From positions 1 to 64,000 of the forward strand of contig NZ_PVTZ01000005.1 in NCBI RefSeq assembly GCF_003003125.1: a stretch of 64,000 nt of DNA, given 5' to 3'. Every line of letters starts with the position of its first letter. Positions within the stretch are counted from its first letter, which is position 1. The notes below the pieces were generated by a model that was not told where the DNA came from, made no database searches, and worked only from the letters and a program-made list of their open reading frames with translations. The position numbers and the translations under genes are program-made. This document shows, piece by piece, positions 25,623-36,575 of this stretch. The DNA comes from Laceyella sediminis (GTDB lineage Bacteria; Bacillota; Bacilli; Thermoactinomycetales; Thermoactinomycetaceae).

Positions 25623-25838
25623 CGTTTACCCCTCCGGTTTCACTCTACGAAACAACTTTTCACCCATTATACCAAAAACGCGGGATAAACCTACAAGCAT
25701 GTTTAAGACCGCAAACAATCTCCTCAAACGGGCAGGATAATTGCGAAAACCCTTGTCAATACTGCATTCCGACCTTCTGAAAATAAAGGCCGCTCGTCGC
25801 TTGCACAAAGATTCCGGGATTTTTCAATGAAAGCACTC

Positions 25839-25867
25839 TATACAACTTTTCAAAACCGTTGTATAAT
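25839..25867 (+). promoter_or_regulatory. acnA promoter overlapped by a dyad
   Basis: TATACA (25839-25844), 17 bases, TATAAT (25862-25867). The same bases form the dyad TATACAAC-N11-GTTGTATA (25839-25846 / 25858-25865). The arrangement resembles a LysR-type T-N11-A site; in Bacillus, CcpC represses citB from dyads over the promoter, but the CcpC box itself (ATAA-N7-TTAT) is not seen. Confidence 0.6.
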
Positions 25868-25880
25868 GAAAGCGAATTTA

Positions 25881-25907
25881 GAAACTGAGTTTCACTAGAT
25901 GAAACTC
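25881..25907 (+). promoter_or_regulatory. Operator-like repeat after the acnA promoter
   Basis: GAGTTTCA-ctaga-TGAAACTC is a perfect 8-bp inverted repeat (25887-25894 / 25900-25907). A third half-site GAAACT directly precedes it (25881-25886). It starts about 20 bases past the -10 box, where a bound repressor would block elongation. The divergent IclR protein is the obvious candidate ligand. Confidence 0.5.
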
Positions 25908-25946
25908 GCCTGCATCATTTTGCGTTCGCTAAAAGGAGGTTCCACG

Positions 25947-28670
25947 ATGACAAACGACCTGTTTCACGTTCGTTCCAAACTGAAAGTCGGGGAGCAAGAG
26001 TATGTTTACTATCGTCTGAACGGATTGGAAGAGCAAGGAATCGGCCCTGTCTCCCGCTTGCCTTTCTCCATCAAAGTGTTGCTGGAAGCGGCCGTGCGTC
26101 AATACGACGGCAAAGCTGTAACCAAAGAGCACATCGAACAATTGGCCACTTGGGCTGACAAGCGCTCCGACAAGGAGATCGCATTTAAGCCTGCCCGCAT
26201 CGTATTGCAAGACTTCACCGGTGTTCCGGCCGTGGTGGACTTGGCCGCGCTCCGTTCGGCTATGGCGCGCGTCGGCGGCGACCCAGAACGCATTAATCCG
26301 CTTATTCCCGTTGACCTGGTGATCGACCACTCTGTCATGGTTGACAAAGCGGGAACCCAAGACGCACTTGAGTACAACATGAATTTGGAGTTTGAGCGCA
26401 ACGAAGAACGTTACCGCCTGCTCAGATGGGCAGCTGAATCTCTTGACAACTTCCGTGCCGTACCGCCGGCAACCGGGATCGTGCATCAGGTCAACTTGGA
26501 ATACTTGGCCAATGTAGCAGCTACCCGCGAAGTCGACGGTGAAACTGTCGTTTTCCCTGATTCCCTTGTCGGAACCGACTCCCATACGACAATGATCAAC
26601 GGCTTGGGCGTCGTCGGTTGGGGTGTAGGCGGAATCGAAGCAGAAGCTTGTATGTTGGGGCAACCGCTGTACTTCATCACTCCGGAAGTCATCGGTTTCA
26701 AACTGACCGGACAATTGCCAGATGGTGCCACCGCCACTGACTTGGCACTCACAGTAACCGAAATGCTGCGTAAAAAAGGAGTCGTTGGTAAGTTTGTCGA
26801 GTTCTACGGACCGGGACTTTCCAATCTCAGCCTAGCAGACCGGGCCACCGTCGCTAACATGGCTCCTGAGTATGGTGCGACCATCGGCTTCTTCCCCGTC
26901 GATGACGAAGCGTTGAACTACCTCCGCAACACCGGCCGGGATGAAGAATTGGTCACCTTGGTGAAAGAATATTACCAAGCGCAAGGCTTGTTCCGCACCG
27001 ACGATACGCCAGACCCAGTCTTCACCGACACCGTGGAACTGGATCTCAGTACCGTCGTCCCCAGCTTGTCTGGACCAAAACGCCCGCAAGACCGCATTGA
27101 ACTTACCGCTATGAAAGAAGCTTGGAATGAAACATTGCGCAAGCCTATCGATCAACGCGGCTTCGGCTTGAGCGAAGAAGAATGCGCCAAATCAGCGCAA
27201 GTCAGCCTGCCGGACGGTTCCACCTATCAATTGGATCAAGGCGCAGTTGTGATCGCTGCGATCACCAGCTGTACCAACACCTCCAACCCGTCCGTAATGG
27301 TCGGCGCCGGCTTGGTGGCGAAAAAAGCGGTTGAAAAAGGACTCACTGTTAAACCATTCGTCAAAAGCAGTTTGACACCTGGTTCCAAAGTGGTAACCGA
27401 TTACCTCGATAAGGCCGGTTTGATCGAACCATTGGCCAAATTGGGCTTCACTGTCGCTGGTTACGGTTGCGCCACTTGCATCGGCAACAGCGGCCCGCTG
27501 TCTGATGAAGTGAGCAAAGCGATTGAAGAAAACGACTTAACTGTGGCATCGGTCCTGTCCGGAAACCGGAACTTTGAAGGACGGATTCATCCGCTGGTCA
27601 AAGCCAACTATCTGGCATCCCCACCACTGGTAGTTGCTTACGCGCTCGCGGGAACGGTCAACATCGACTTCGCTACGGAGCCCATCGGCCACAATGACGC
27701 GGGTGAAGCCATCTATCTGAAAGACATCTGGCCAAGTTCGCACGAGATCAGTCAAGTGATGAACTCCGCTATCAGCGCCGAGCAGTTCCGCAAACAATAC
27801 GCGCAAGTCTTTGACGCCAACGAACGTTGGAACCAGTTGCCAACCCCCAAAGGCGTGCTGTATGAATGGGATCAAGATTCAACTTATATCCAAGAGCCCC
27901 CATTCTTTGTCGACATGTCCGCCGATGTGGAAGAAATCAAGCCGATCACGGGTGCGCACATCCTGGCGCTGCTCAACGATTCCGTGACCACCGACCATAT
28001 TTCTCCCGCCGGCAGCATCGCACCGACCAGCCCAGCTGGACGCTACTTGCAAGATAAAGGCGTGGCCATCAAAGATTTCAACTCGTACGGTTCCCGTCGC
28101 GGTAATGACCGGGTAATGACACGCGGAACCTTCGCCAACATCCGCATTCGCAACCAAATGGTACCGGGGTCGGAAGGTGGCGTAACCAAACACGTGCCAT
28201 CCCAACAAGTCATGTCCATCTACGATGCAGCGATGGAGTACAAAAAGTCAGGCACGCCATTGGTCGTGATCGCGGGCAAAGAATACGGTACTGGCTCTTC
28301 CCGTGACTGGGCCGCCAAAGGTACCAACTTGCTCGGGGTAAAAGCCGTCATCGCGGAAAGCTTTGAGCGGATCCACCGCAGCAACCTCGTCGGCATGGGC
28401 GTGTTGCCGTTGCAGTTTGCCAACGGAGCTAACTGGCAATCGCTCGGCCTTGACGGCACAGAGAAAATCGATATCGCCGGCTTGAACGACGAAGTGACTC
28501 CGGGTCAAACGCTCACCGTGACCGCAACCAAACCGGATGGCTCTTCCGTCCAATTTGATGTGACTGTGCGCCTGGACAGTGTTGTGGATATTGAGTACTA
28601 CCGCAATGGAGGCATTTTGCAAACGGTATTGCGCCAAATCCTGGCCAACCAAGAAGGAAGCAAAGCGTAA
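25947..28670 (+). CDS. acnA: Aconitate hydratase
   Basis: Interconverts citrate and isocitrate in the TCA cycle, using a [4Fe-4S] cluster. 907 residues, like Bacillus CitB and the IRP/AcnA class. Cluster ligands are Cys442 in [10 protein letters not shown] and Cys508/Cys511 in [10 protein letters not shown]. The swivel domain carries [13 protein letters not shown] near the C-terminus. ATG at 25947 follows AAAGGAGG; a longer frame from 25899 lacks a ribosome binding site. AcnA-type proteins can bind RNA as iron sensors when the cluster is lost. Monocistronic, ended by a strong terminator. Confidence 0.96.
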   Translation: MTNDLFHVRSKLKVGEQEYVYYRLNGLEEQGIGPVSRLPFSIKVLLEAAVRQYDGKAVTKEHIEQLATWADKRSDKEIAFKPARIVLQDFTGVPAVVDLAALRSAMARVGGDPERINPLIPVDLVIDHSVMVDKAGTQDALEYNMNLEFERNEERYRLLRWAAESLDNFRAVPPATGIVHQVNLEYLANVAATREVDGETVVFPDSLVGTDSHTTMINGLGVVGWGVGGIEAEACMLGQPLYFITPEVIGFKLTGQLPDGATATDLALTVTEMLRKKGVVGKFVEFYGPGLSNLSLADRATVANMAPEYGATIGFFPVDDEALNYLRNTGRDEELVTLVKEYYQAQGLFRTDDTPDPVFTDTVELDLSTVVPSLSGPKRPQDRIELTAMKEAWNETLRKPIDQRGFGLSEEECAKSAQVSLPDGSTYQLDQGAVVIAAITSCTNTSNPSVMVGAGLVAKKAVEKGLTVKPFVKSSLTPGSKVVTDYLDKAGLIEPLAKLGFTVAGYGCATCIGNSGPLSDEVSKAIEENDLTVASVLSGNRNFEGRIHPLVKANYLASPPLVVAYALAGTVNIDFATEPIGHNDAGEAIYLKDIWPSSHEISQVMNSAISAEQFRKQYAQVFDANERWNQLPTPKGVLYEWDQDSTYIQEPPFFVDMSADVEEIKPITGAHILALLNDSVTTDHISPAGSIAPTSPAGRYLQDKGVAIKDFNSYGSRRGNDRVMTRGTFANIRIRNQMVPGSEGGVTKHVPSQQVMSIYDAAMEYKKSGTPLVVIAGKEYGTGSSRDWAAKGTNLLGVKAVIAESFERIHRSNLVGMGVLPLQFANGANWQSLGLDGTEKIDIAGLNDEVTPGQTLTVTATKPDGSSVQFDVTVRLDSVVDIEYYRNGGILQTVLRQILANQEGSKA

Positions 28671-28679
28671 CCATGGAGA

Positions 28680-28705
28680 TTCGCGATCCATTTGGGAATC
28701 GCGTT
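28680..28705 (+). repeat. Short hairpin in the acnA 3' UTR
   Basis: TCGCGATCC-atttg-GGAATCGCG forms an imperfect stem right after the acnA stop and about 25 bases before the terminator. It may stabilise the 3' end. A role as an AcnA-binding site is only a possibility. Confidence 0.35.
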
Positions 28706-28727
28706 GAGATGATACAAATGCTATGAT

Positions 28728-28758
28728 AAAAGCAGTGCCAACATGGCACTGCTTTTTT
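28728..28758 (+). terminator. Terminator of acnA
   Basis: AAAAGCAGTGCCA-aca-TGGCACTGCTTTTTT: a 13-bp stem with a three-base loop and a T-run. Confidence 0.95.
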
Positions 28759-28794
28759 CTATATGCAATCCATTTGAGATGACAGGTGATAACC

Positions 28795-29469
28795 ATGGAT
28801 TTTTTGTCTTATTTCTCAGCCACGCTCAATCAATTGCCGTTTTTGCTGACAGCGGTATTGATCGGGTTAACCGTGCATGAGTTCGCTCACGCTTTTGTAG
28901 CGACCCGCTTCGGGGACCCAACCCCCCGAAACGATGGACGCCTAACTCTGAATCCAGCCGCCCATCTCGACCTGATGGGAACCTTATTCTTTATCTTCTT
29001 CCATTTTGGTTGGGCTAGGCCCGTCTTGGTCGACCGCCGTCACTTTCGTCGACCGCGACTATACAGCATTCTCGTCACCTTTGCAGGCCCATTCAGCAAT
29101 CTTCTTGTCGCCTTGGTCACCATGGCGCTCTGGATGGTAGCCACCGCCGCGGGCTTAATGGAAGGGATGTCTTCTCAAGCCGGTTATATCGTCAACACCC
29201 TGTTCGGCACCATTGTCCATATCAATGTGTTGTTGTTCTTCTTTAATCTATACCCGTTCCCACCGCTGGATGGCTATCGCATCGTGGAAGACTTGGTCTC
29301 TCCCCGCCTACGAGCCAAGATGGGACAATATGAACAGTGGGGCATCTTTGTATTCCTTATCTTGGCCATCACACCGCTAGGTCAATTTGTCTTCGGACCT
29401 ATGTTCAACTATGCGATCCCCATGACCATCGAGGCGATGAGTAGTCTCCTCTCATTCCTGTTCACGTGA
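28795..29469 (+). CDS. Site-2-type membrane zinc metalloprotease
   Basis: Intramembrane metalloprotease of peptidase family M50, short type (B. subtilis YwhC-like). 224 residues with about six membrane helices. Zinc ligands are HEFAH in the first helix, and the conserved NLYPFPPLDGYR supplies the third ligand Asp. No PDZ or CBS domain is attached. The ATG at 28795 is chosen because AGGTGA lies 5 bases upstream; a GTG at 28786 overlaps that site. Substrates of this subgroup are unknown. Confidence 0.9.
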   Translation: MDFLSYFSATLNQLPFLLTAVLIGLTVHEFAHAFVATRFGDPTPRNDGRLTLNPAAHLDLMGTLFFIFFHFGWARPVLVDRRHFRRPRLYSILVTFAGPFSNLLVALVTMALWMVATAAGLMEGMSSQAGYIVNTLFGTIVHINVLLFFFNLYPFPPLDGYRIVEDLVSPRLRAKMGQYEQWGIFVFLILAITPLGQFVFGPMFNYAIPMTIEAMSSLLSFLFT

Positions 29470-29535
29470 ATAACCTTCGCTATGGAAATCCGGATTGCTT
29501 TCTAAAAAAACCTTGTGCGAGACAAGTCTCCAGTC

Positions 29536-29586
29536 AAAAAGGCAACCCTCCTCCCTTCACGCACACCGTCAAGAGGGGGCGTTGCC
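29536..29586 (-). terminator. Terminator between convergent genes
   Basis: Minus strand: GGCAAC followed by a C-rich arm pairs with a G-rich arm and GTTGCC (29573-29586 with 29541-29553), then TTTTTG. The stem is imperfect. It serves the GNAT gene. Confidence 0.7.
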
Positions 29587-29605
29587 AACCCTTGCATATT
29601 CACCG

Positions 29606-30091
29606 TCACCATGCCTTCGCCAACTCTAACTCATCGCGTAAAGGAATTCCATGGTGCCCGATGACCGGAATGGTCGGCTTCAGCCGGCGTGCGGCATCAA
29701 CAGCCCCTGGAAAGAGGCGCACCAACCGATAGCCCCGCTTTTGATAAAAAGCAAGCGCATGTAGATTGTCATTGGTAGTGATCAGGTACAGGCGCGTCGT
29801 CCCCATGGCTTTCACTTCCTGCTCAGCGCGCGCCAGCAAAGCCCCACCGATGCCTTGACCTTCCCGCAAGGCATTGAGACTCATCAGTTCGGCATCTTGT
29901 TCATCCATGCGCCAAGTGACCGCTCCCACGGGTTCCCCGCCACTGTAGGCGATCACTGCCTGTACATCCGCCAAAGCGGTGCTGCGGCCGCGGGTGATCA
30001 TCGTTGTTCCGCCCCATTCCTTTTGCCATAACGCTTCCAGCCACTGTCTTTCCTCATCCGTCTCTGCCAGCCTTAATTCCAATTCTGCCAT
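29606..30091 (-). CDS. GNAT-family N-acetyltransferase
   Basis: Acetyl-CoA-dependent acetyltransferase of 161 residues. The core has VTWRMDEQDAELMSLNALREGQGIGGALL, of which ELMSLNAL is strand 4 and REGQGIGGALL the acetyl-CoA pyrophosphate loop (R/QxxGxG/A), then TTNDNLHALAFYQKRGY, the usual end motif. Substrate unknown. It lies 18 bases after the orphan ABC ATPase gene on the same strand and may be co-transcribed with it. Confidence 0.85.
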   Translation of the reverse strand: MAELELRLAETDEERQWLEALWQKEWGGTTMITRGRSTALADVQAVIAYSGGEPVGAVTWRMDEQDAELMSLNALREGQGIGGALLARAEQEVKAMGTTRLYLITTNDNLHALAFYQKRGYRLVRLFPGAVDAARRLKPTIPVIGHHGIPLRDELELAKAW

Positions 30092-30109
30092 GCTGATTCC
30101 CTCATCCCA

Positions 30110-30916
30110 TTATCGTTCTTGTTGATAGGAAAAAGTCTGCATCGTCCGATACCATGCACTAACCGTGCCTTCCTTAACACCAGCAGTCAGCCATTTGCGC
30201 TTGCCGTGACGCCGGCATTGCCCACATTCCATCAAAATCAATTGATCAGCCAGTTCAGCCAAGGCCATATCCCGTTCTGTGGCGATCAGCGTAATCCGGC
30301 CTTTGGACGGGTACCGCAACTCTTGCCACAACAAAGCCCGCCCCAATGGGTCCAACCCCTCTGTAGGCTCGTCCAAAATCCATATGCGCGGCTTGCCGAT
30401 CAATCCGTGCGCCAATAAAAAGCGCTTCAGCGCCCCACCGCGCAGTTGGTACAACGGTGTATGGCGCACACCGGCCAATCCCCAACGCGTCAGCAATTCC
30501 ATCGCCCGTTTGCGAGACCGCAACACTCGCTTGCTCCGCGCTTGCAAGATCAGCGACTGTTCCACGGTCATATCATTGTCAAGTTGCTTAGCATGCGGAA
30601 TATAGCTAATGATTTGTTTGAGCGGCGACACACTGGATATTCCCGATGCCATCAAGCATCCCCGCGACCATTCCACCGTTTCTTTGTCCGTCAGTTGATA
30701 CAGCACATTGCCGTCATCCGGCACCATCACTGTCGCCGTCACCCGGAGCAAAGTGGACTTGCCCGCTCCCCGTGGCCCTAGAACCACTGTGATCCCTTCA
30801 CTGACTGATGCTGAAAAATCAAGTAAGCCGATGTTCTTCATTTGGTTCCGAGCTGGGCGGGTCCGCGCATCAGATATTTCATAACATTTTCTGATATGAG
30901 ACCATTCAATCCGCAT
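30110..30916 (-). CDS. Orphan ABC-type ATPase with altered signature motif
   Basis: 268 residues. Walker A is GPRGAGKST, Walker B IWILDEPTEGLDP. The signature motif, normally LSGGQ, is QLRGGALKR, and the Q-loop region is unusual (SYIPHAKQLDNDMTVEQSL). The H-loop position appears to read TERD instead of a His. It resembles the ATPase of multidrug-type exporters, but no permease gene is adjacent. It may work with a distant partner, or be a degenerate ATPase used as a regulator. It is probably co-transcribed with the GNAT gene downstream. Confidence 0.8.
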   Translation of the reverse strand: MRIEWSHIRKCYEISDARTRPARNQMKNIGLLDFSASVSEGITVVLGPRGAGKSTLLRVTATVMVPDDGNVLYQLTDKETVEWSRGCLMASGISSVSPLKQIISYIPHAKQLDNDMTVEQSLILQARSKRVLRSRKRAMELLTRWGLAGVRHTPLYQLRGGALKRFLLAHGLIGKPRIWILDEPTEGLDPLGRALLWQELRYPSKGRITLIATERDMALAELADQLILMECGQCRRHGKRKWLTAGVKEGTVSAWYRTMQTFSYQQER

Positions 30917-31107
30917 GATTCACCCATCCCTTCCTAACCCAATTACGCTGAAATTCCATGTATGATTGTGTATGTTAATGTTCTAATCTCAGAATAAATT
31001 TCACTCTCCAACTACTTACAATTTAAGTATAGCTTGATAAAATCAGGCACCAACCCGCTTTTTTCGCAAAATAATGACAAATATGTGAACGGCATACCTA
31101 TTCTTTG

Positions 31108-31136
31108 TTGACAGAAAATTATTGTCATGATACTTT
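31108..31136 (+). promoter_or_regulatory. thiC promoter
   Basis: TTGACA (31108-31113), 17 bases, TACTTT (31131-31136). Initiation near 31143 would start the transcript just before the TPP riboswitch. The region from 30917 to here is AT-rich and holds no other recognisable element. Confidence 0.7.
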
Positions 31137-31160
31137 AATTCTGGACACCTTCATATGTGA

Positions 31161-31255
31161 AAGACGGGAGCTTGGAGTAAGCCAGGCTGAGAGGGCGGAG
31201 CACTCTGCCGCCGACCGGTTAACCTGATCTGGGTAATGCCAGCGTAGGGATGGGT
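31161..31255 (+). ncRNA. TPP riboswitch (THI element)
   Basis: The conserved core is present: GGCTGAGAGGG (pyrimidine-sensing J3-2/P3 region), a variable P3 arm, then CCTGATCTGGGTAATGCCAG and GCGTAGGGA (pyrophosphate-binding part). It binds thiamine pyrophosphate. A terminator 95 bases downstream forms its expression platform, so high TPP should stop transcription before thiC. Confidence 0.97.
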
Positions 31256-31348
31256 TGGAACCGCTTCATTGTGGGAACCTTGTCGGACAAGACCGCTTGT
31301 CGACGGATTTTCTGCTATGATGCGCTCCTTCACACTTTGACCATTCAA

Positions 31349-31376
31349 GTCATACGCGCTGGGCGTATGGCTTTTT
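31349..31376 (+). terminator. Riboswitch-controlled terminator before thiC
   Basis: GTCATACGC-gctgg-GCGTATGGC with one G-T pair, then TTTTT. It lies between the TPP aptamer and the thiC start, where only regulation explains a terminator. Confidence 0.88.
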
Positions 31377-31523
31377 CTATGCACACATACACACCACCGC
31401 ATTCTCCTCACGGCGCATCGACTCGCCGCACATATCGGTTGCGCTTGCACGCGCCGCCATTTCCAATCGCCCCCCGACCATCGCCTCCGTTTGCCCCTGC
31501 GCGCCAAACTCCTGTCCATATGA

Positions 31524-33305
<1,782 letters not shown>

Positions 33306-33318
33306 CCCTGCCAACAAC

Positions 33319-33355
33319 AAAGAAGAAACGCTGATCACGGCGTTTCTTCTTTTTT
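33319..33355. terminator. Bidirectional terminator of thiC and thpR
   Basis: AAAGAAGAAACGC-tgatcacg-GCGTTTCTTCTTT with T-runs on both sides. It includes the stop codon of thpR, so the two convergent genes share it. Confidence 0.92.
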
Positions 33356-33928
33356 ATGTTCAAATGGATACCAGCCGATTGCCTCATACATGGGAATGCG
33401 ACCCAAGTGGGAGCGGTACAAGACCACGCCCTCTACCAACCAAGGCTCTTCAATCTCTGGCGACAAGCTTATTTCGTTCAGGCGATCATAGGGAAACCGA
33501 CTTTGTCGGTATTTACGGGCCAAGGTGATGTGTGGGCGGTATGGACGATCATCGGGCTTAAAGCCGAGTGGACGCATTCTAGCTGTCACCAGCGATTGCA
33601 GAGCATGCAAGCGCTCCAGCTCACCTGTTGCACCTACCCATAAAATGTGGGGGCGATCTGGACGCCCAAACGTTCCGATCCCCTCCATTGCCAGCCGAAA
33701 CGGAACCGTTTCCCGTGCCAACAGCGTTAACGCTTCTTTGACTTGATTTAGTTGCTGCGCAGCAACATTCCCCAAAAACTGAAGGGTGAGATGATAATCC
33801 GCCTCGTGCACCCATTTGGTAAACGGCCATTCTTCCTTCTTTTCGTATACCCACGCCTTCAATCCGGCTCGTTGTGCCGCCGGGATGGGCAAAGCCACAA
33901 AATACCGCTCAGTGGATGCTTCCTTCAT
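33335..33928 (-). CDS. thpR: RNA 2',3'-cyclic phosphodiesterase
   Basis: 2H-phosphoesterase of 197 residues (LigT/ThpR). Two catalytic motifs HLTL (His46) and HITL (His133) define the family; they open 2',3'-cyclic phosphates on RNA. The flanking FLGNV and RPYRPHITLAR are characteristic. RBS AGGAGGG. It ends inside the shared terminator. Relevant to the other RNA-end enzymes in this window (rtcB, hen1-pnkp), although it is not linked to them in an operon. Confidence 0.92.
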   Translation of the reverse strand: MKEASTERYFVALPIPAAQRAGLKAWVYEKKEEWPFTKWVHEADYHLTLQFLGNVAAQQLNQVKEALTLLARETVPFRLAMEGIGTFGRPDRPHILWVGATGELERLHALQSLVTARMRPLGFKPDDRPYRPHITLARKYRQSRFPYDRLNEISLSPEIEEPWLVEGVVLYRSHLGRIPMYEAIGWYPFEHKKEETP

Positions 33929-33945
33929 CGCTCTTCCCTCCTGTT

Positions 33946-33983
33946 TAAAAACAAAGCCCAGCTATGCGGGTAGCTGGACTTTG
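33946..33983 (-). terminator. Terminator of tpx
   Basis: Minus strand: a 13-bp stem (33971-33983 with 33952-33964, one T-G pair) then TTTTTAAAC. It lies just past the tpx stop and before the thpR start. Confidence 0.9.
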
Positions 33984-33997
33984 GGTGCATATGTAGA

Positions 33998-34519
33998 TTA
34001 TGCATTTAATGCTTTTTTAGCCGCCAACACAGGCGCCTCATAATCAGGATGGTTGGTCACTTCTGGTACATACTCCACATAAACGATCTGATCGTTGCGG
34101 TCAACGACAAATACCGCGCGAGCCAACAGGCGCAGTTCTTTAATCGCTACACCATATGCGGTACCAAAAGAGAGGTCGCGATGGTCAGACAGGGTTTGGA
34201 CGTTTTCCACTCCAGCCGCACCGCACCAACGCTTTTGGGCAAATGGCAAATCAACGCTGACGGTCAGCACTTTTACCCCATCCAATTTGGCGGCTTCTTC
34301 ATTGAAACGGCGTGTTTGCATATCGCACACGCCCGTGTCCACAGAGGGAACGACGCTGATGATGCGCACAGAACCCTTGCTGCTGTCCAGCGTCACCGGG
34401 CTCAGATCATTGGCCAACACCGTGAAGTCCGGCGCTTTGTCACCCACTTTTAATTCCGGTCCCAACAGGGTCACCGGGTTTCCTTTAAAGGTCACTGCTG
34501 CTTGGCGTTCAATCGTCAT
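33998..34519 (-). CDS. tpx: Thiol peroxidase (atypical 2-Cys peroxiredoxin)
   Basis: Thioredoxin-dependent peroxidase of 173 residues. The peroxidatic Cys65 is in [12 protein letters not shown] and the resolving Cys99 in QKRWCGAAG, the spacing of Tpx. RBS AAGGAGG. Single gene. A leftward promoter must lie in the 215-base gap to the HesB-like gene. Confidence 0.95.
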   Translation of the reverse strand: MTIERQAAVTFKGNPVTLLGPELKVGDKAPDFTVLANDLSPVTLDSSKGSVRIISVVPSVDTGVCDMQTRRFNEEAAKLDGVKVLTVSVDLPFAQKRWCGAAGVENVQTLSDHRDLSFGTAYGVAIKELRLLARAVFVVDRNDQIVYVEYVPEVTNHPDYEAPVLAAKKALNA

Positions 34520-34734
34520 GGTATATAGCCTCCTTTTTTTTGGCTCGTCTCCATCTTACCATGAGGCCGAGATCAGGAAAATCCCCCACCCAGGCGGATA
34601 AGCCCACCCCACTTGAATTCATCTACAGGATACCCACTTTTCCTTTGAACATGCCTATTGCGCCCCCATTTTTCATTCTTCTTCATCCATGCTATAGTGA
34701 CAAAGAAAATGATCTAAAGGGGAGCGATACCGGA

Positions 34735-35046
34735 ATGAATATCCAAGTGAGTGAATTGGCATTGGCAAAGATGAAATGGCTGATCTGGCAAGAACAAAGC
34801 ACGGCGCCGCTGGCGTTCCGGGTCATTTCCCTGACCTCGGGTTGCGGTGCACCAACGTTTGCCTTGGAAATGACCGAACCCACACCTGCCTTTCACACCA
34901 AACGCATCGACGGCGTCCTGTTCGCATGGTTGCCGCAAGACGCCAAGTGGATGGATGGCTTGGTCATTGACCTCAATCGGGAAAACGGCAAATTTTCCAT
35001 TTATCATCCCCACCCTTCATTCATGTCTTCGTGCCCATTTGAATGA
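34735..35046 (+). CDS. HesB/YneR-like small protein
   Basis: 103 residues resembling the HesB/Fe-S biosynthesis fold proteins of Bacillales (YneR/YqkB types). The core SGCGAPTFALEMTEP corresponds to the first Cys region of A-type scaffolds. The usual C-terminal CGCG is replaced by SSCPFE, so iron-sulfur binding is uncertain. RBS AAAGGGGAG 10 bases before ATG; a longer frame from 34540 has no support. A promoter with TATAGT near 34693 precedes it. Confidence 0.7.
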   Translation: MNIQVSELALAKMKWLIWQEQSTAPLAFRVISLTSGCGAPTFALEMTEPTPAFHTKRIDGVLFAWLPQDAKWMDGLVIDLNRENGKFSIYHPHPSFMSSCPFE

Positions 35047-35125
35047 AATAAATAGAAAGGGAAGCGGCCTAGTCAACGGATCGCTATTCCCCGTCAACAG
35101 ATGTCAAATAGGAGTGGATAAAAAG

Positions 35126-35704
35126 ATGCTGGCCAATAAATGGATGATCAGCGGAGCGATTACGCTCATCGTCTTACTCATCCCATTTTGCACTTTGTGG
35201 AACCTCGTCTCGCGTTATGACCATGCAGAACCTAGTGCAGAGCATCACCGCATCGCCATTGTCCTAGGAGCCGCCCTTTGGGATCAACAGCCCAGCCCCG
35301 CCCTCAAAGAACGGTTGAACCTGGCACTTCGCTTGTACAAAGAAAAACGGGTGGATTATCTCTTGCTATCTGGAGGATTGGGCGTGGGCGGGATCACTGA
35401 GGCGGAAGGCATGAAGCGTTACCTAATCGCACGCGGAGTGCACGCTGACCACCTCATATTGGAAGACCGATCTAACAACACCAAGGAAAACTTGAAGTAC
35501 GCCGCCGAATTACTGAAACAATCAAATGGGGAAAAAGTCGCCCTCATCACCCACGATTACCACATGTACCGAGCCCTCAATTATGCACGGCAAGCGGGGG
35601 TGCGCGCCACTCCTGCACCGGTTCATTCCCAAGTGCTGTTCACACCTTACCACAAAGCGCGTGAATGCCTGGCCTTAATTAAGCAGAAACTGCTGCGGAT
35701 GTGA
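35126..35704 (+). CDS. YdcF/ElyC-family DUF218 protein
   Basis: 192 residues. An N-terminal membrane helix (about 7-27) anchors a DUF218 domain: IAIVLGAALW, YLLLSGGLGVGGITEAEGM, ILEDRSNNTKENL and ALITHDYHMYRAL are its conserved blocks. The family includes SanA, ElyC and YdcF, linked to envelope integrity and lipid-carrier metabolism, and one member binds SAM. AGGAG lies 11 bases before the ATG; a GTG at 35114 is an alternative. Exact role unknown. Confidence 0.87.
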   Translation: MLANKWMISGAITLIVLLIPFCTLWNLVSRYDHAEPSAEHHRIAIVLGAALWDQQPSPALKERLNLALRLYKEKRVDYLLLSGGLGVGGITEAEGMKRYLIARGVHADHLILEDRSNNTKENLKYAAELLKQSNGEKVALITHDYHMYRALNYARQAGVRATPAPVHSQVLFTPYHKARECLALIKQKLLRM

Positions 35705-35744
35705 GCTTGGCGCGGGTTCCACCCCCGCGTTTTTCCACATTCCG

Positions 35745-36146
35745 TCACTCGCCTTCCTCCGCCATGGAGCGTTGTCTTACTGCGGTCCACAACCTCTCAT
35801 CAACGATGCGGATTTGCATCGTACCACATGTGTCAGGACGTCCTTCTTTGATTGCCGCCAACCGCGCTTCGGTCTCTTTTATCACCCCGGCCATATCAAT
35901 TCCCATCCACTCCGGCTCAGGGTACGCCGCCAGCTTTTCCAGCGCCGCCGTCCACAACTTAACCGCCCCTCCCAAATTTCCGTTGCGTTGGTGGTACAAA
36001 CCGACAGCCACTTGCAACAACCCTTGGTAAAAACGTTCCCGTCCTTCCTCTAGCCAAAGCTCTTCCAACACTTCATGACACTCATAATAATCTTGTTCCA
36101 CGTTAAAATAATAAAGAAAATCAACATACAATCGCGGATAAGCCAT
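35745..36146 (-). CDS. DUF309 protein
   Basis: 133 residues of the DUF309 family (B. subtilis YpuF). The family motif is YYECHEVLEELWLEEG, followed by FYQGLLQVAVGLYHQRNGN. It is an all-helical cytoplasmic protein. Start at 36146 follows AGGTGA by 6 bases. Function unknown. The divergent gene at 36249 (DUF1128) is 102 bases away. Confidence 0.88.
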   Translation of the reverse strand: MAYPRLYVDFLYYFNVEQDYYECHEVLEELWLEEGRERFYQGLLQVAVGLYHQRNGNLGGAVKLWTAALEKLAAYPEPEWMGIDMAGVIKETEARLAAIKEGRPDTCGTMQIRIVDERLWTAVRQRSMAEEGE

Positions 36147-36248
36147 CTGTTCACCTCTCGTGGGAGCAACCACCAATTGCTCCTATGTTTTTGCCCACGC
36201 TTCCGCTAGAATAGATAATAAGCGAACGACAGAAAGGATGGCGTCTAC

Positions 36249-36479
36249 GTGAATTTGGAAACAGCCACGCGCGAAAATCTCGAACACATCGTTAAGGAGA
36301 TCAAAGACAGCCTGAAAATCGTCAACGCCGCAATCATCACCGCGGATGACTTTAAGCTGGAACAATACGAGGAATTGCTAGACATCTATCGCATGATTGA
36401 AAAAAAACAGGGCCGTTTAACCATGATGGAAATCGAAGGCGTCTTGGACGAATTGCGAGATCTCAAACAAAACGGATAG
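36249..36479 (+). CDS. DUF1128 protein (YfkK-like)
   Basis: 76 residues, a short helical protein conserved in Bacillales as DUF1128. GTG start with AAAGGATG upstream. Blocks ENLEHIVKEIK, YEELLDIYRMI and LTMMEIEGVLDELRDL match the family. Function unknown. It is convergent with a thioesterase; a shared terminator follows. Confidence 0.9.
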   Translation: MNLETATRENLEHIVKEIKDSLKIVNAAIITADDFKLEQYEELLDIYRMIEKKQGRLTMMEIEGVLDELRDLKQNG

Positions 36480-36515
36480 CCCTGCTTTTCACACCATTGG
36501 CGCGCGAGCCGTTAA

Positions 36516-36560
36516 GAAAAGCCCCTCTCCAACCGCTGACCGGTTTGGGAGAGGGGTTTA
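36516..36560. terminator. Bidirectional terminator
   Basis: CCCCTCTCC-AACCG pairs with CGGTT-TGGGAGAGGGG across ctgac, with a two-base bulge. T-rich tails on both strands, serving DUF1128 and the thioesterase. Confidence 0.85.
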
Positions 36561-36575
36561 TTTCATCTATTTCAT

